Shown here: positions 1 through 5,515 of the stretch, piece by piece
How the letters are laid out: each line of letters starts with the position of its first letter
Position numbering within the stretch: position 1 is the first letter of the stretch
Assembly: GCA_046484625.1 (NCBI GenBank)
Contig: JAWOIO010000163.1
Span: forward strand, 1-11,516
Source of the DNA: DASUAO01 sp046484625
GTDB taxonomy: Bacteria; Actinomycetota; Acidimicrobiia; IMCC26256; PALSA-555
DNA length: 11,516 bases
Reading direction: 5' to 3'
Translations under genes and position numbers: made by a program
The notes under the pieces: model-generated
The model's input: only the letters and a program-made list of their open reading frames with translations
Databases searched by the model: none
What the model was told of the DNA's origin: nothing

Positions 1-267
1 GCGGGGTTCGACGCGTTCTTCCAGGGTCTCGGCGACAGCCTCGTCGGTTCGGGTGTCGACGTGATGATCGTGCGGCCCGGCTTCGTGCACACCCGCATGA
101 CCGAGGGCGATCGCCTCGGCGACGGCCTCCGGGGTCGTCGCCAGCGGCGCCGGTGGAAGACCCTCGGTCATGCGGGTGTGCGCGAAGCCGGGCCGCACGA
201 TCATCACGCTCACGCCGGAGCCGACGAGGCTGTCGCCGAGACCCTGGAAGAACGCGTCGAACCCCGC
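1..267. repeat. 107-bp imperfect inverted repeat (fold-back) within dprE2
   Basis: Bases 1-107 on the plus strand match the reverse complement of 161-267 without gaps, separated by 53 bases. I count seven mismatches, at 48, 51, 54, 57, 58, 59 and 86. Both arms encode the same stretch of the SDR reductase: the plus strand from base 1 reads AGFDAFFQGLGDSLVGSGVD and onward to RMTEG, and the minus strand carries the same peptide with D to S and V to A changes. Four mismatches are synonymous third-position changes; the other three alter only two codons. That pattern means the left arm is a diverged allele of the same gene, not a simple copy of the right arm. The left arm may continue beyond base 1. 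Confidence 0.95.
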
Positions 268-756
268 CTTCGAGGAGCCGTACACGAAGTTCGACCGACG
301 GGCACGCTCGCCCGCGACCGACGAGAGGGCCACGATCGTGCCGTGACCCTGCTCCCGGAGGCGCGACGCGATGGGGACGGTCACCGAGACCGCACCCAGG
401 TAGTTGACCCGCGCGATGTCGGTGGCGACGGCACCGTCGGCCTCGGCCTCCTCCTGGTCGCCGAGCACGCCGAAGGCGACGAGCACGACGTCGATGTCGC
501 CGAAGCGCGCGAACACGTCGTCGACGAACGCTTCGTGCGACGTGGTGTCCTCCGCGTCGAACGCGACTGGTTCGACGGTGGTCGCGCCCAGCGCCTGCAG
601 CTCGGCGACGGCGTCCGACGATGCCTCGGGGTTCCGGACCGCGAGGACGACGGTGCGTGTGCGCTCGGCCACGAGCCGACGGACCGTCGCGAGTGCGATC
701 TCCGACGCCCCGCCCAGGACGAGCACCGACTGCACGCCGCCCAATGCGTCCTTCAT
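1..756 (-). CDS. dprE2: Decaprenylphospho-2-keto-ribose reductase DprE2-like SDR, 3' end lost in a fold-back
   Basis: An NAD(P)H-dependent short-chain dehydrogenase that reduces the 2-keto intermediate made by DprE1 to decaprenylphosphoryl-arabinose, the donor for cell-wall arabinan. Visible SDR features are the nucleotide-binding loop GGASEIA (residues 15-21), RVNYLGA with Asn118, LSSVAG with Ser145, and YGSSK with Tyr159 and Lys163, followed by IVRPGF and TRMTEG as in DprE2. The ATG at 756 lies 16 bases after the dprE1 stop; I see no strong Shine-Dalgarno, so it is probably translationally coupled. Homology holds to about residue 217 (base 106). The frame stays open to base 1, but there it reads the antisense of its own duplicated segment, so the last ~40 residues expected for the family (M. 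tuberculosis DprE2 is about 254 aa) are missing. Function is assigned from the SDR motifs and the dprE1 neighbour. Confidence 0.85.
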   Translation of the reverse strand, partial: MKDALGGVQSVLVLGGASEIALATVRRLVAERTRTVVLAVRNPEASSDAVAELQALGATTVEPVAFDAEDTTSHEAFVDDVFARFGDIDVVLVAFGVLGDQEEAEADGAVATDIARVNYLGAVSVTVPIASRLREQGHGTIVALSSVAGERARRSNFVYGSSKAGFDAFFQGLGDSLVGSGVSVMIVRPGFAHTRMTEGLPPAPLATTPEAVAEAIALGHAGVHEAGPHDHHVDTRTDEAVAETLEERVEPR

Positions 757-772
757 CGGGGGACTGCCGGCA

Positions 773-2146
773 TCAGGTGAGCCCGACGCGCCGGGCGAGG
801 TCCGACTGCAGCACGCCGGCGGGGTCGACGCGGGCGCGCAGGCTGCGGAACGCGTCGAGGTCGGGGTACATCGCTGCGAGCAGGTCGGGCGCGAGGCGGG
901 AGTCCTTGGCGAGGTAGACGCGACCACCCGCGTCCACGACGAGCCGGTCGAGATCGTCGAGCAGCGGTCCGAGCCCGCCGATCGCGGCCGGCAGGTCGAG
1001 GGCGAGGGTCCAGCCGCGGGTGGGGAACGAGAGCGGTCCCGGGTTCCCGTCGCCGAAGCGCTTCAGCACCGCGAGGAACGACGCGCACTGCGCCGCCGAG
1101 AGGCGCTCGAGGCTCGCGCGCACGGTCTCCGTCGCCGCGTCGGGGACGACGAACTGGTATTGCAGGAACCCACGGCGCCCGTAGAGCCGGTTCCACCCGC
1201 GGACTCCGTCGAGGGGGTGGAAGAACGCACTGATCGACTCGAGGTGGGCGACCTGATGGCGAGGAGCCTTCCGGTACCACACCTCGTTGAACGCGCGGAT
1301 GGTGAGTCGGTTGAGCAGCCCGGACGGCACCCACGGGGGGGCGGTGAGCAGCTCCCGAGGTGCGAACCGCAGCGGGTCGCGGCGCTGGCGATCGGACAGC
1401 GCCTCGATCGGCGCGTGGTCGCCACGCGTGAGCACGCCGCGTCCGAGCGACCCACCGGTCGCAAGGCAGTCGACCCATGCGACCGAGTAGCGGTACCGGT
1501 CGTCGCCCTCGGTCATGCGGGCCATGAGGTCGTCGACGTCGGTGGTCCGGTCGGTGTCGACGGAGATGAGGGAGGTCGCGATCGGGAGCAGCCGGATCGT
1601 CGCCTCGGTCACGACGCCCGTGAGGCCCATCCCCCCGGCCGTGCCCCAGAAGAGCTCGGGGTCGGAGGCGGGGGTGACGGTGAACGTCCCCTTCGGCGTG
1701 TGCAGGGTGAACGCCTCGACGTGGTTGGCGAAGCTGCCGTCGAGATGGTGGTTCTTCCCGTGGATGTCGGCCGCGATCGCGCCGCCGACGGTGACGTGGC
1801 GCGTGCCCGGGGTCACCGGGACGAACCACCCCATCGGCACGAGCATCCGCATCATCGCGTCGAGGCTCATCCCGGCCTCGACGCGGATCGTCCCCTCCTC
1901 GAGGTCGAGGGCGCGCACCGATGCGAGCGCGGTGGCGTCGATGACGGTGCCGCCGGCGTTCTGCGCCGCGTCGCCGTAGCTGCGTCCGAGGCCTCGGGCC
2001 ACGACGCCGCGACGGCCGGCGTGCTCGAGGAGCGCGTCGACAGTCTCGGGGTCGGTCGGTGCCTCGACATCGGCTGCGGTCGGCGCGGTGCGGCCCCAGC
2101 CGCTGAGCAGCCGGTGGCCGGTCGGGGTGGTGCTCCGGCGGCTCAC
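773..2146 (-). CDS. dprE1: Decaprenylphosphoryl-beta-D-ribose 2'-oxidase DprE1
   Basis: An FAD-dependent oxidase that converts decaprenylphosphoryl-ribose to its 2-keto form, the first half of the epimerisation to decaprenylphosphoryl-arabinose. From the GTG at 2146 the protein is 457 aa (M. tuberculosis 461 aa) and aligns throughout. Visible are SGWGRTAP near the N-terminus, the FAD-binding GLGRSYGD (52-59), PGTRHVTVGGAIAADIHGKN with His129 (Mtb His132), the C-terminal WYRKAP and FLQYQFVVP blocks, and VYLAKDSR with Tyr411 and Lys414 (Mtb Tyr415 and Lys418). The GTG gives a GTGA overlap with the ubiA stop, which I prefer over an in-frame ATG at 2179 that would overlap ubiA by 37 bases. The residue matching Mtb Cys387, the target of benzothiazinones, is Ala382 here (GWTLALDLP against GWNICVDFP). 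Confidence 0.96.
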   Translation of the reverse strand: MSRRSTTPTGHRLLSGWGRTAPTAADVEAPTDPETVDALLEHAGRRGVVARGLGRSYGDAAQNAGGTVIDATALASVRALDLEEGTIRVEAGMSLDAMMRMLVPMGWFVPVTPGTRHVTVGGAIAADIHGKNHHLDGSFANHVEAFTLHTPKGTFTVTPASDPELFWGTAGGMGLTGVVTEATIRLLPIATSLISVDTDRTTDVDDLMARMTEGDDRYRYSVAWVDCLATGGSLGRGVLTRGDHAPIEALSDRQRRDPLRFAPRELLTAPPWVPSGLLNRLTIRAFNEVWYRKAPRHQVAHLESISAFFHPLDGVRGWNRLYGRRGFLQYQFVVPDAATETVRASLERLSAAQCASFLAVLKRFGDGNPGPLSFPTRGWTLALDLPAAIGGLGPLLDDLDRLVVDAGGRVYLAKDSRLAPDLLAAMYPDLDAFRSLRARVDPAGVLQSDLARRVGLT

Positions 2147-3063
2147 GCGTGGACCCCGACGAGGAACGCAGCGAGCCACAGCACGCCGAGGACCTGGAGG
2201 ACGCGATCGGAGAGGACGATCTCCTCGGGTGCGCCGCCGCGGCCCTGCTCGATCACGTGCGCGTAGCGGAGGACCGCGAGCAGGAACGGGACGATCGACA
2301 GGCGGAACCAGGTCTCGTCTCCCGTGGACGCCGCGTTCTCGAATGCCCAGAGTGCGTACCCGGTGACCATGACGCTCGCGGCGACCGCGCGCACGAAGCC
2401 CAGGAACGAGGAGGAGTACTCCGTGAGGGTGCTTCGGTGCGCGCCGGAGTCGTCGCCGAGCTCGATGAGCTCCGCATGGCGCTTGCCGGTGACCATGAAC
2501 AGCGACCCGCTCCCCACGACGATGAGGAACCAGTCCGAGATGAGGACGTCGGCGGCGACACCGCCGGCGATGGCGCGGAGCGCGAATCCGGCCGCGACCG
2601 CACCGAGGTCGATGACCGGCTCGTGCTTGAGCCAGATGCTGTAGGAGACCGTGAGCGCCGCGTAGCCGGCGACGACGAGCGCGAGCTCACCGTCCGAGAT
2701 GGGGATGGAGATCGCGATCGCAAGGGCGATCAGCACGACGGCCATGACCTTGGCGAGCCCGACGCTGACGAGTCCGGCCGCGACCGGCCGGTCGCGCTTG
2801 CGGGGATGCTCCCGGTCGGCGGCCGCGTCGACGGCGTCGTTGAGGAAGTACGTGCCGCTCGCCGCGAGGCACATGGCCACGAACGCCACGAGCGTGCGGC
2901 TGAGCGGTCCCGCCTCGGTGAGCACGCCGGCCGCGGCCGGCGCGGTGAACACCAGGACGTTCTTCACCCACTGCTTGGGGCGAGCAGTCCGCAGGAGCGC
3001 GAGCGCGAGGGATCCCTGCGGTGGTGGAGCGGGCGCGTCGGCACGTTCGGCCGCAACAGACAT
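2143..3063 (-). CDS. ubiA: Decaprenyl-phosphate phosphoribosyltransferase (UbiA family)
   Basis: An integral membrane prenyltransferase-fold enzyme that transfers phosphoribose from PRPP to polyprenyl phosphate, the first committed step to decaprenylphosphoryl-arabinose. The protein is about 306 aa (Mtb Rv3806c is about 302). It carries RPKQWVKN near the N-terminus, the first Asp-rich motif NDxxDxxxD (N75, D76, D79, D83, then REHPRKRDRP), the second motif YSIWLKHEPVIDL (141-153) and roughly nine hydrophobic segments. I choose the ATG at 3063 because a TACTGT -10 box lies 7 bases before it, giving a leaderless mRNA; a GTG at 3072 is in frame but overlaps that box. The stop shares TGA with the dprE1 start. 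The order ubiA-dprE1-dprE2 supports this function over quinone or haem prenylation. Confidence 0.93.
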   Translation of the reverse strand: MSVAAERADAPAPPPQGSLALALLRTARPKQWVKNVLVFTAPAAAGVLTEAGPLSRTLVAFVAMCLAASGTYFLNDAVDAAADREHPRKRDRPVAAGLVSVGLAKVMAVVLIALAIAISIPISDGELALVVAGYAALTVSYSIWLKHEPVIDLGAVAAGFALRAIAGGVAADVLISDWFLIVVGSGSLFMVTGKRHAELIELGDDSGAHRSTLTEYSSSFLGFVRAVAASVMVTGYALWAFENAASTGDETWFRLSIVPFLLAVLRYAHVIEQGRGGAPEEIVLSDRVLQVLGVLWLAAFLVGVHA

Positions 3064-3070
3064 CGCATCC

Positions 3071-3076
3071 ACAGTA
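3071..3076 (-). promoter_or_regulatory. Predicted -10 box of the ubiA-dprE1-dprE2 operon (leaderless)
   Basis: TACTGT fits the actinobacterial TANNNT -10 pattern and sits 7 bases before the ATG at 3063, so transcription would start at or next to the start codon. I see no convincing -35 hexamer at the usual distance. Confidence 0.5.
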
Positions 3077-3144
3077 CCGGAGGCCTTTCGCGTCGACGGT
3101 CGTGGCGGCGACGCCGGGCCGACGGGCCGCCGCGGGGGTCGCCG

Positions 3145-3150
3145 TAGACT
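3145..3150 (+). promoter_or_regulatory. Predicted -10 box of the adenosyltransferase-pepA unit (leaderless)
   Basis: TAGACT fits TANNNT and ends 8 bases before the ATG at 3159, with no Shine-Dalgarno between. It faces away from the ubiA -10 box about 70 bases to the left, so the 3077-3144 stretch is a compact divergent promoter region. Confidence 0.5.
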
Positions 3151-3158
3151 CGGCGGCG

Positions 3159-3731
3159 ATGCCGATGCCGCGCAAGGTGTACACGAGAACCGGGGACGAC
3201 GGGACTACCGCGCTGCTCTACGGGGGACGCGTCGCCAAGGACTCGCCCGGGCCTGCCGCGTACGGCGCGGTCGACGAAGCGGTCTCGATGCTCGGGCTCG
3301 CCCGCGCGGCGTCCTCGGACGCGGAGCTCACGGAGCTGCTCGTCCGCCTGCAGCGCGAGCTGTTCGTCGTCGGCGCCGAGCTCGCCACCGCACCCGAGAA
3401 CCGGTCCAAGCTCGAACCCGAGGTCAGCCTGGTGACCGCCGCGATGGTGACCGCGCTGGAGCCCGTCATCGACGACCTCACCGCGCGCTACGAGCCGCCG
3501 CAGGAGTTCGTGCTGCCGGGCGAGAACCCCGTCGCTGCCGCGCTCGACGTGGCGCGGACGGTCGTCCGACGGGCCGAGCGCGAAGCCGTTGCTGCCGCAG
3601 CCGAGGGTTGGCTCGACGGCAGTGAGGTGGTGGCCTACCTCAACCGGCTGGCCGACCTCGTCTACACCGCGGCGCGGTGGCAGGAAGGCTCCTACCGCCC
3701 GGTCCGCGCCGATAGGTCGAACCAGGAGTAG
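3159..3731 (+). CDS. Cob(I)alamin adenosyltransferase, PduO type
   Basis: Transfers the adenosyl group of ATP to cob(I)alamin, making adenosylcobalamin in the cytoplasm and often delivering it directly to methylmalonyl-CoA mutase, which this window also encodes. The 190-aa protein shows the family's ATP-binding N-terminus YTRTGDDGTTALLYGG (8-23), RLQRELFVVGAELAT (63-77), FVLPGENPVAAALDVARTVV (117-136) running into RRAER (137-141), and YLNRLADLVYTAAR (160-173). These are the blocks that place ATP and the corrinoid in PduO/MMAB enzymes. I choose the ATG at 3159 because of the -10 box just upstream and because residues before it do not resemble the family; an ATG two codons on is also possible. 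The gene ends 30 bases before pepA on the same strand. PduO, not CobA, is certain from the motifs; the exact client mutase is inferred. Confidence 0.95.
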   Translation: MPMPRKVYTRTGDDGTTALLYGGRVAKDSPGPAAYGAVDEAVSMLGLARAASSDAELTELLVRLQRELFVVGAELATAPENRSKLEPEVSLVTAAMVTALEPVIDDLTARYEPPQEFVLPGENPVAAALDVARTVVRRAEREAVAAAAEGWLDGSEVVAYLNRLADLVYTAARWQEGSYRPVRADRSNQE

Positions 3732-3751
3732 CCCCCGCCCGCCGTGGAGTC

Positions 3752-3756
3752 AGGAG
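3752..3756 (+). promoter_or_regulatory. Ribosome binding site that fixes the pepA start
   Basis: AGGAG lies 5 bases before the GTG at 3762. An earlier in-frame GTG at 3744 has no such site and would place the Shine-Dalgarno inside the gene. Confidence 0.6.
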
Positions 3757-3761
3757 CACGC

Positions 3762-5345
3762 GTGTCCGTCAGCTGCAGCATCTCGTCGCGTCCCGTTTCG
3801 GAGGTCGATGCCGACCTCGTCGTCGTCCCGGTCTTCACCGAGCGCGTGCTCGGTCCCGGCGGTGACGCCGTCGCGGATGCGTTCCACGGCGATCTCGTGG
3901 ACTTCATGACCACGGCGGGGTTCGCGGGGAAGGTCGGCGACGCGCTCGTCGTGCCGGTGGCCGGGATGCGCGCCGCGACCGCGTTGCTGGTCGGGGTCGG
4001 TGCGGCCGACGACGTCACCCCGGCAGTGCTGCGGCGAGCGGCGGGAGGCGCGGCGCGACGCGCCCGCACCGCGGCGAAGGTCGCGACCACACTCGCGGAC
4101 GCGCACGCCGATCCCGACCACCACGACGAGGCCGTTGCCGCCGTCGCGGAGGGATTCGCGCTCGGCGCGTACCAGTTCCTCTCGCACAAGTCGAAGGGGA
4201 AGCCGACCGCGCTGCGCTCGGTCACGATCGTCGGCTCCACCGGTGCGCGTGCGACCAAGGCGATCGACGAGGCCGCCGCGGTCGTCACGGCCGTGGCGTG
4301 GGCACGCGACATGGTCAACGAGCCGTCCGGCACCAAGGCACCGGCCGACTTCGCCGCCGCGGCTCGGAAGTTCCTCACCGGGAAAGGCGTCAAGGTCACC
4401 GTCCTCACCGAGCCGCAGCTGCGTGCGCAGAAGATGGGCGGCGTGCTGGGCGTCGGCCAGGGCTCGGCGCAGCCGCCACGCTTCGTGAAGGCCGTGTACG
4501 AGCCGACGGGTGCGAAGGCGCGCGGCACCCTCGCACTCGTGGGGAAGGGTGTCACCTTCGACACCGGGGGCATCTCGATCAAGCCGTCCGACGGCATGGA
4601 GACGATGAAGACCGACATGGGCGGCGCCGCGGCGGTGCTCGCTGCGATGGGGACGCTCCAGGCGCTCGGTGTGCGCCACCGGGTCGTCGCGTACGCGCCG
4701 ATGGCCGAGAACATGCCGAGCGGCACCGCCATCCGTCCGGGCGACGTGCTGAAGATGCGCGACGGCCAGACCGTCGAGGTGCTGAACACCGACGCCGAGG
4801 GCCGCCTCATCCTCGCCGATGCCCTCTCGTGGGCCGTCGACGAGAAGGCCGACGCCATCATCGACCTCGCGACGCTCACCGGTGCGTGCGTCGTCGCGCT
4901 GGGTGAGAAGGTCGCGGGGCTGATGGGCAACGACGACACCTGGTCCGGGCAGGTCCGCGACGCCGCCGACCGGGCCGGCGAACCGGTCTGGCCCCTCCCG
5001 CTCCCGGACGACTACCGGGAGCTGCTCGACTCCGACGTCGCCGACCTGCGCAACATCTCGACGGGGCGGTACGGGGGCGCGCTCACCGCGGGGATCTTCC
5101 TCGAGGCGTTCGTGCAGGACGTCCCGTGGGTGCACCTCGACATCGCCGGTCCGGCACGCGCGCCGTCGGACCACGGCGAGATGACCAAGGGCGGGACCGG
5201 TTTCGGGGTCCGGACGCTCGTCGAGGTGGTGCGGGCGTTCGCGCCTCCGACGCCGCGCACGAAGCCGGGCCGGTCCGGCTCGAAGAAGTCCGCCGCGAAG
5301 AAGTCCGCCGCGAAGAAGGCTGGCTCGAAGCGGGCTGCGGGCTGA
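3762..5345 (+). CDS. pepA: Leucyl aminopeptidase (M17 family, PepA) with lysine-rich C-terminal tail
   Basis: A cytoplasmic two-metal aminopeptidase that removes N-terminal residues, especially leucine, from peptides; the family normally forms hexamers. The 527-aa protein has the variable N-terminal domain (to about residue 165) and the catalytic domain: GKGVTFDTGGISIKPSDGME with the metal-binding Lys262 and following Asp, KTDMGGAAAVLA, and the M17 signature NTDAEGRL (342-349), which holds metal ligands and the catalytic Arg348. ATLTGACVVALG and the GAPLT-like region (GGALTAGIFLEAFV, then WVHLDIAGPA) follow. The last 31 residues (497-527) are an added tail with 8 Lys and 3 Arg built on SAAKK repeats; this is not part of the M17 fold. 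Co-directional with the adenosyltransferase, 30 bases apart, probably co-transcribed without an obvious functional link. Confidence 0.96.
   Translation: MSVSCSISSRPVSEVDADLVVVPVFTERVLGPGGDAVADAFHGDLVDFMTTAGFAGKVGDALVVPVAGMRAATALLVGVGAADDVTPAVLRRAAGGAARRARTAAKVATTLADAHADPDHHDEAVAAVAEGFALGAYQFLSHKSKGKPTALRSVTIVGSTGARATKAIDEAAAVVTAVAWARDMVNEPSGTKAPADFAAAARKFLTGKGVKVTVLTEPQLRAQKMGGVLGVGQGSAQPPRFVKAVYEPTGAKARGTLALVGKGVTFDTGGISIKPSDGMETMKTDMGGAAAVLAAMGTLQALGVRHRVVAYAPMAENMPSGTAIRPGDVLKMRDGQTVEVLNTDAEGRLILADALSWAVDEKADAIIDLATLTGACVVALGEKVAGLMGNDDTWSGQVRDAADRAGEPVWPLPLPDDYRELLDSDVADLRNISTGRYGGALTAGIFLEAFVQDVPWVHLDIAGPARAPSDHGEMTKGGTGFGVRTLVEVVRAFAPPTPRTKPGRSGSKKSAAKKSAAKKAGSKRAAG
5283..5318 (+). repeat. 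15-bp tandem repeat encoding the SAAKK tail of PepA
   Basis: The 15-bp unit AAGAAGTCCGCCGCG occurs twice exactly (5283-5297 and 5298-5312), followed by a partial third AAGAAG. It encodes KKSAA repeats, so copy-number change would lengthen or shorten the basic tail in frame. Confidence 0.85.
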
Positions 5346-5362
5346 CCGCGACCGTGGTGCTG

Positions 5363-5385
5363 GTGATCGCCCGAACGGCGATCAC
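5363..5385. terminator. Hairpin between convergent genes, possible bidirectional terminator
   Basis: A perfect 9-bp stem, GTGATCGCC with GGCGATCAC, closes a 5-base loop, 17 bases after the pepA stop. Neither side has a T-run, so intrinsic termination is unproven. Its right arm contains the stop codon of the minus-strand small ORF at 5382-5384, so the same hairpin could end both convergent transcripts. Confidence 0.5.
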
Positions 5386-5477
5386 GGCAGGACGACGACC
5401 GTCGTCCCGATCTCGGTGAACTCCCAGATAGCGCCGAGGAGTGTGAGACAGGTGAGGGCGACGACCCGCCGGAGCAC
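5382..5477 (-). CDS. Possible 31-aa single-span membrane peptide
   Basis: A small open frame from a GTG at 5477 to a TGA at 5382-5384. The peptide starts with two arginines and a hydrophobic run (LRRVVALTCLTLLGAIW), then a short acidic turn (EFTEIG), and ends in TTVVVLP: the layout of a small membrane-anchored peptide with a positive inside end. A TATCGT -10 box lies exactly 6 bases before the GTG, the same leaderless spacing seen at ubiA and the adenosyltransferase, and a perfect 20-bp palindrome lies just upstream of that box. The frame is also the tail of a longer shadow frame antisense to nothing here but out of phase with moeB, so the open length alone is weak evidence. I do not recognise the family. 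Confidence 0.35.
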   Translation of the reverse strand: MLRRVVALTCLTLLGAIWEFTEIGTTVVVLP

Positions 5478-5483
5478 GCGCGG

Positions 5484-5489
5484 ACGATA
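5484..5489 (-). promoter_or_regulatory. Predicted -10 box for the 31-aa ORF
   Basis: TATCGT matches TANNNT and is 6 bases before the GTG at 5477. No good -35 is visible; the palindrome at 5491-5510 occupies the spacer, so it could act as an operator here. Confidence 0.35.
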
Positions 5490-5490
5490 C

Positions 5491-5510
5491 CCCGGTCGCC
5501 GGCGACCGGG
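5491..5510. promoter_or_regulatory. Perfect 20-bp palindrome (operator or terminator stem)
   Basis: CCCGGTCGCC is followed directly by its exact reverse complement. It starts 6 bases after the moeB-like stop on the minus strand and ends 1 base before the TATCGT box. It could be a terminator stem for the gene upstream (no T-run follows) or a dimeric repressor site over the small ORF's promoter. Confidence 0.5.
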
Positions 5511-5515
5511 CGGCG

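Noticed and set aside
2147..2179. Upstream ATG start for dprE1 at 2179
   Set aside because: It would overlap ubiA by 37 bases and add 11 residues unlike the family; the GTG at 2146 gives the GTGA overlap and the normal length.
404..2266. Long plus-strand open frame of about 620 codons across dprE2, dprE1 and ubiA
   Set aside because: It is antisense to three genes with clear family motifs, and its composition (Arg, Gly, Glu, Val rich, no domain) is typical of the mirror frame in GC-rich DNA.
3073..3158. Cobalamin riboswitch before the adenosyltransferase
   Set aside because: The gap is too short, the start looks leaderless, and no B12-box-like segment is visible.
4000..4488. Overlapping plus-strand frame inside pepA
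   Set aside because: Arg/Ser/Pro-rich shadow frame in the catalytic gene; no independent start signal.
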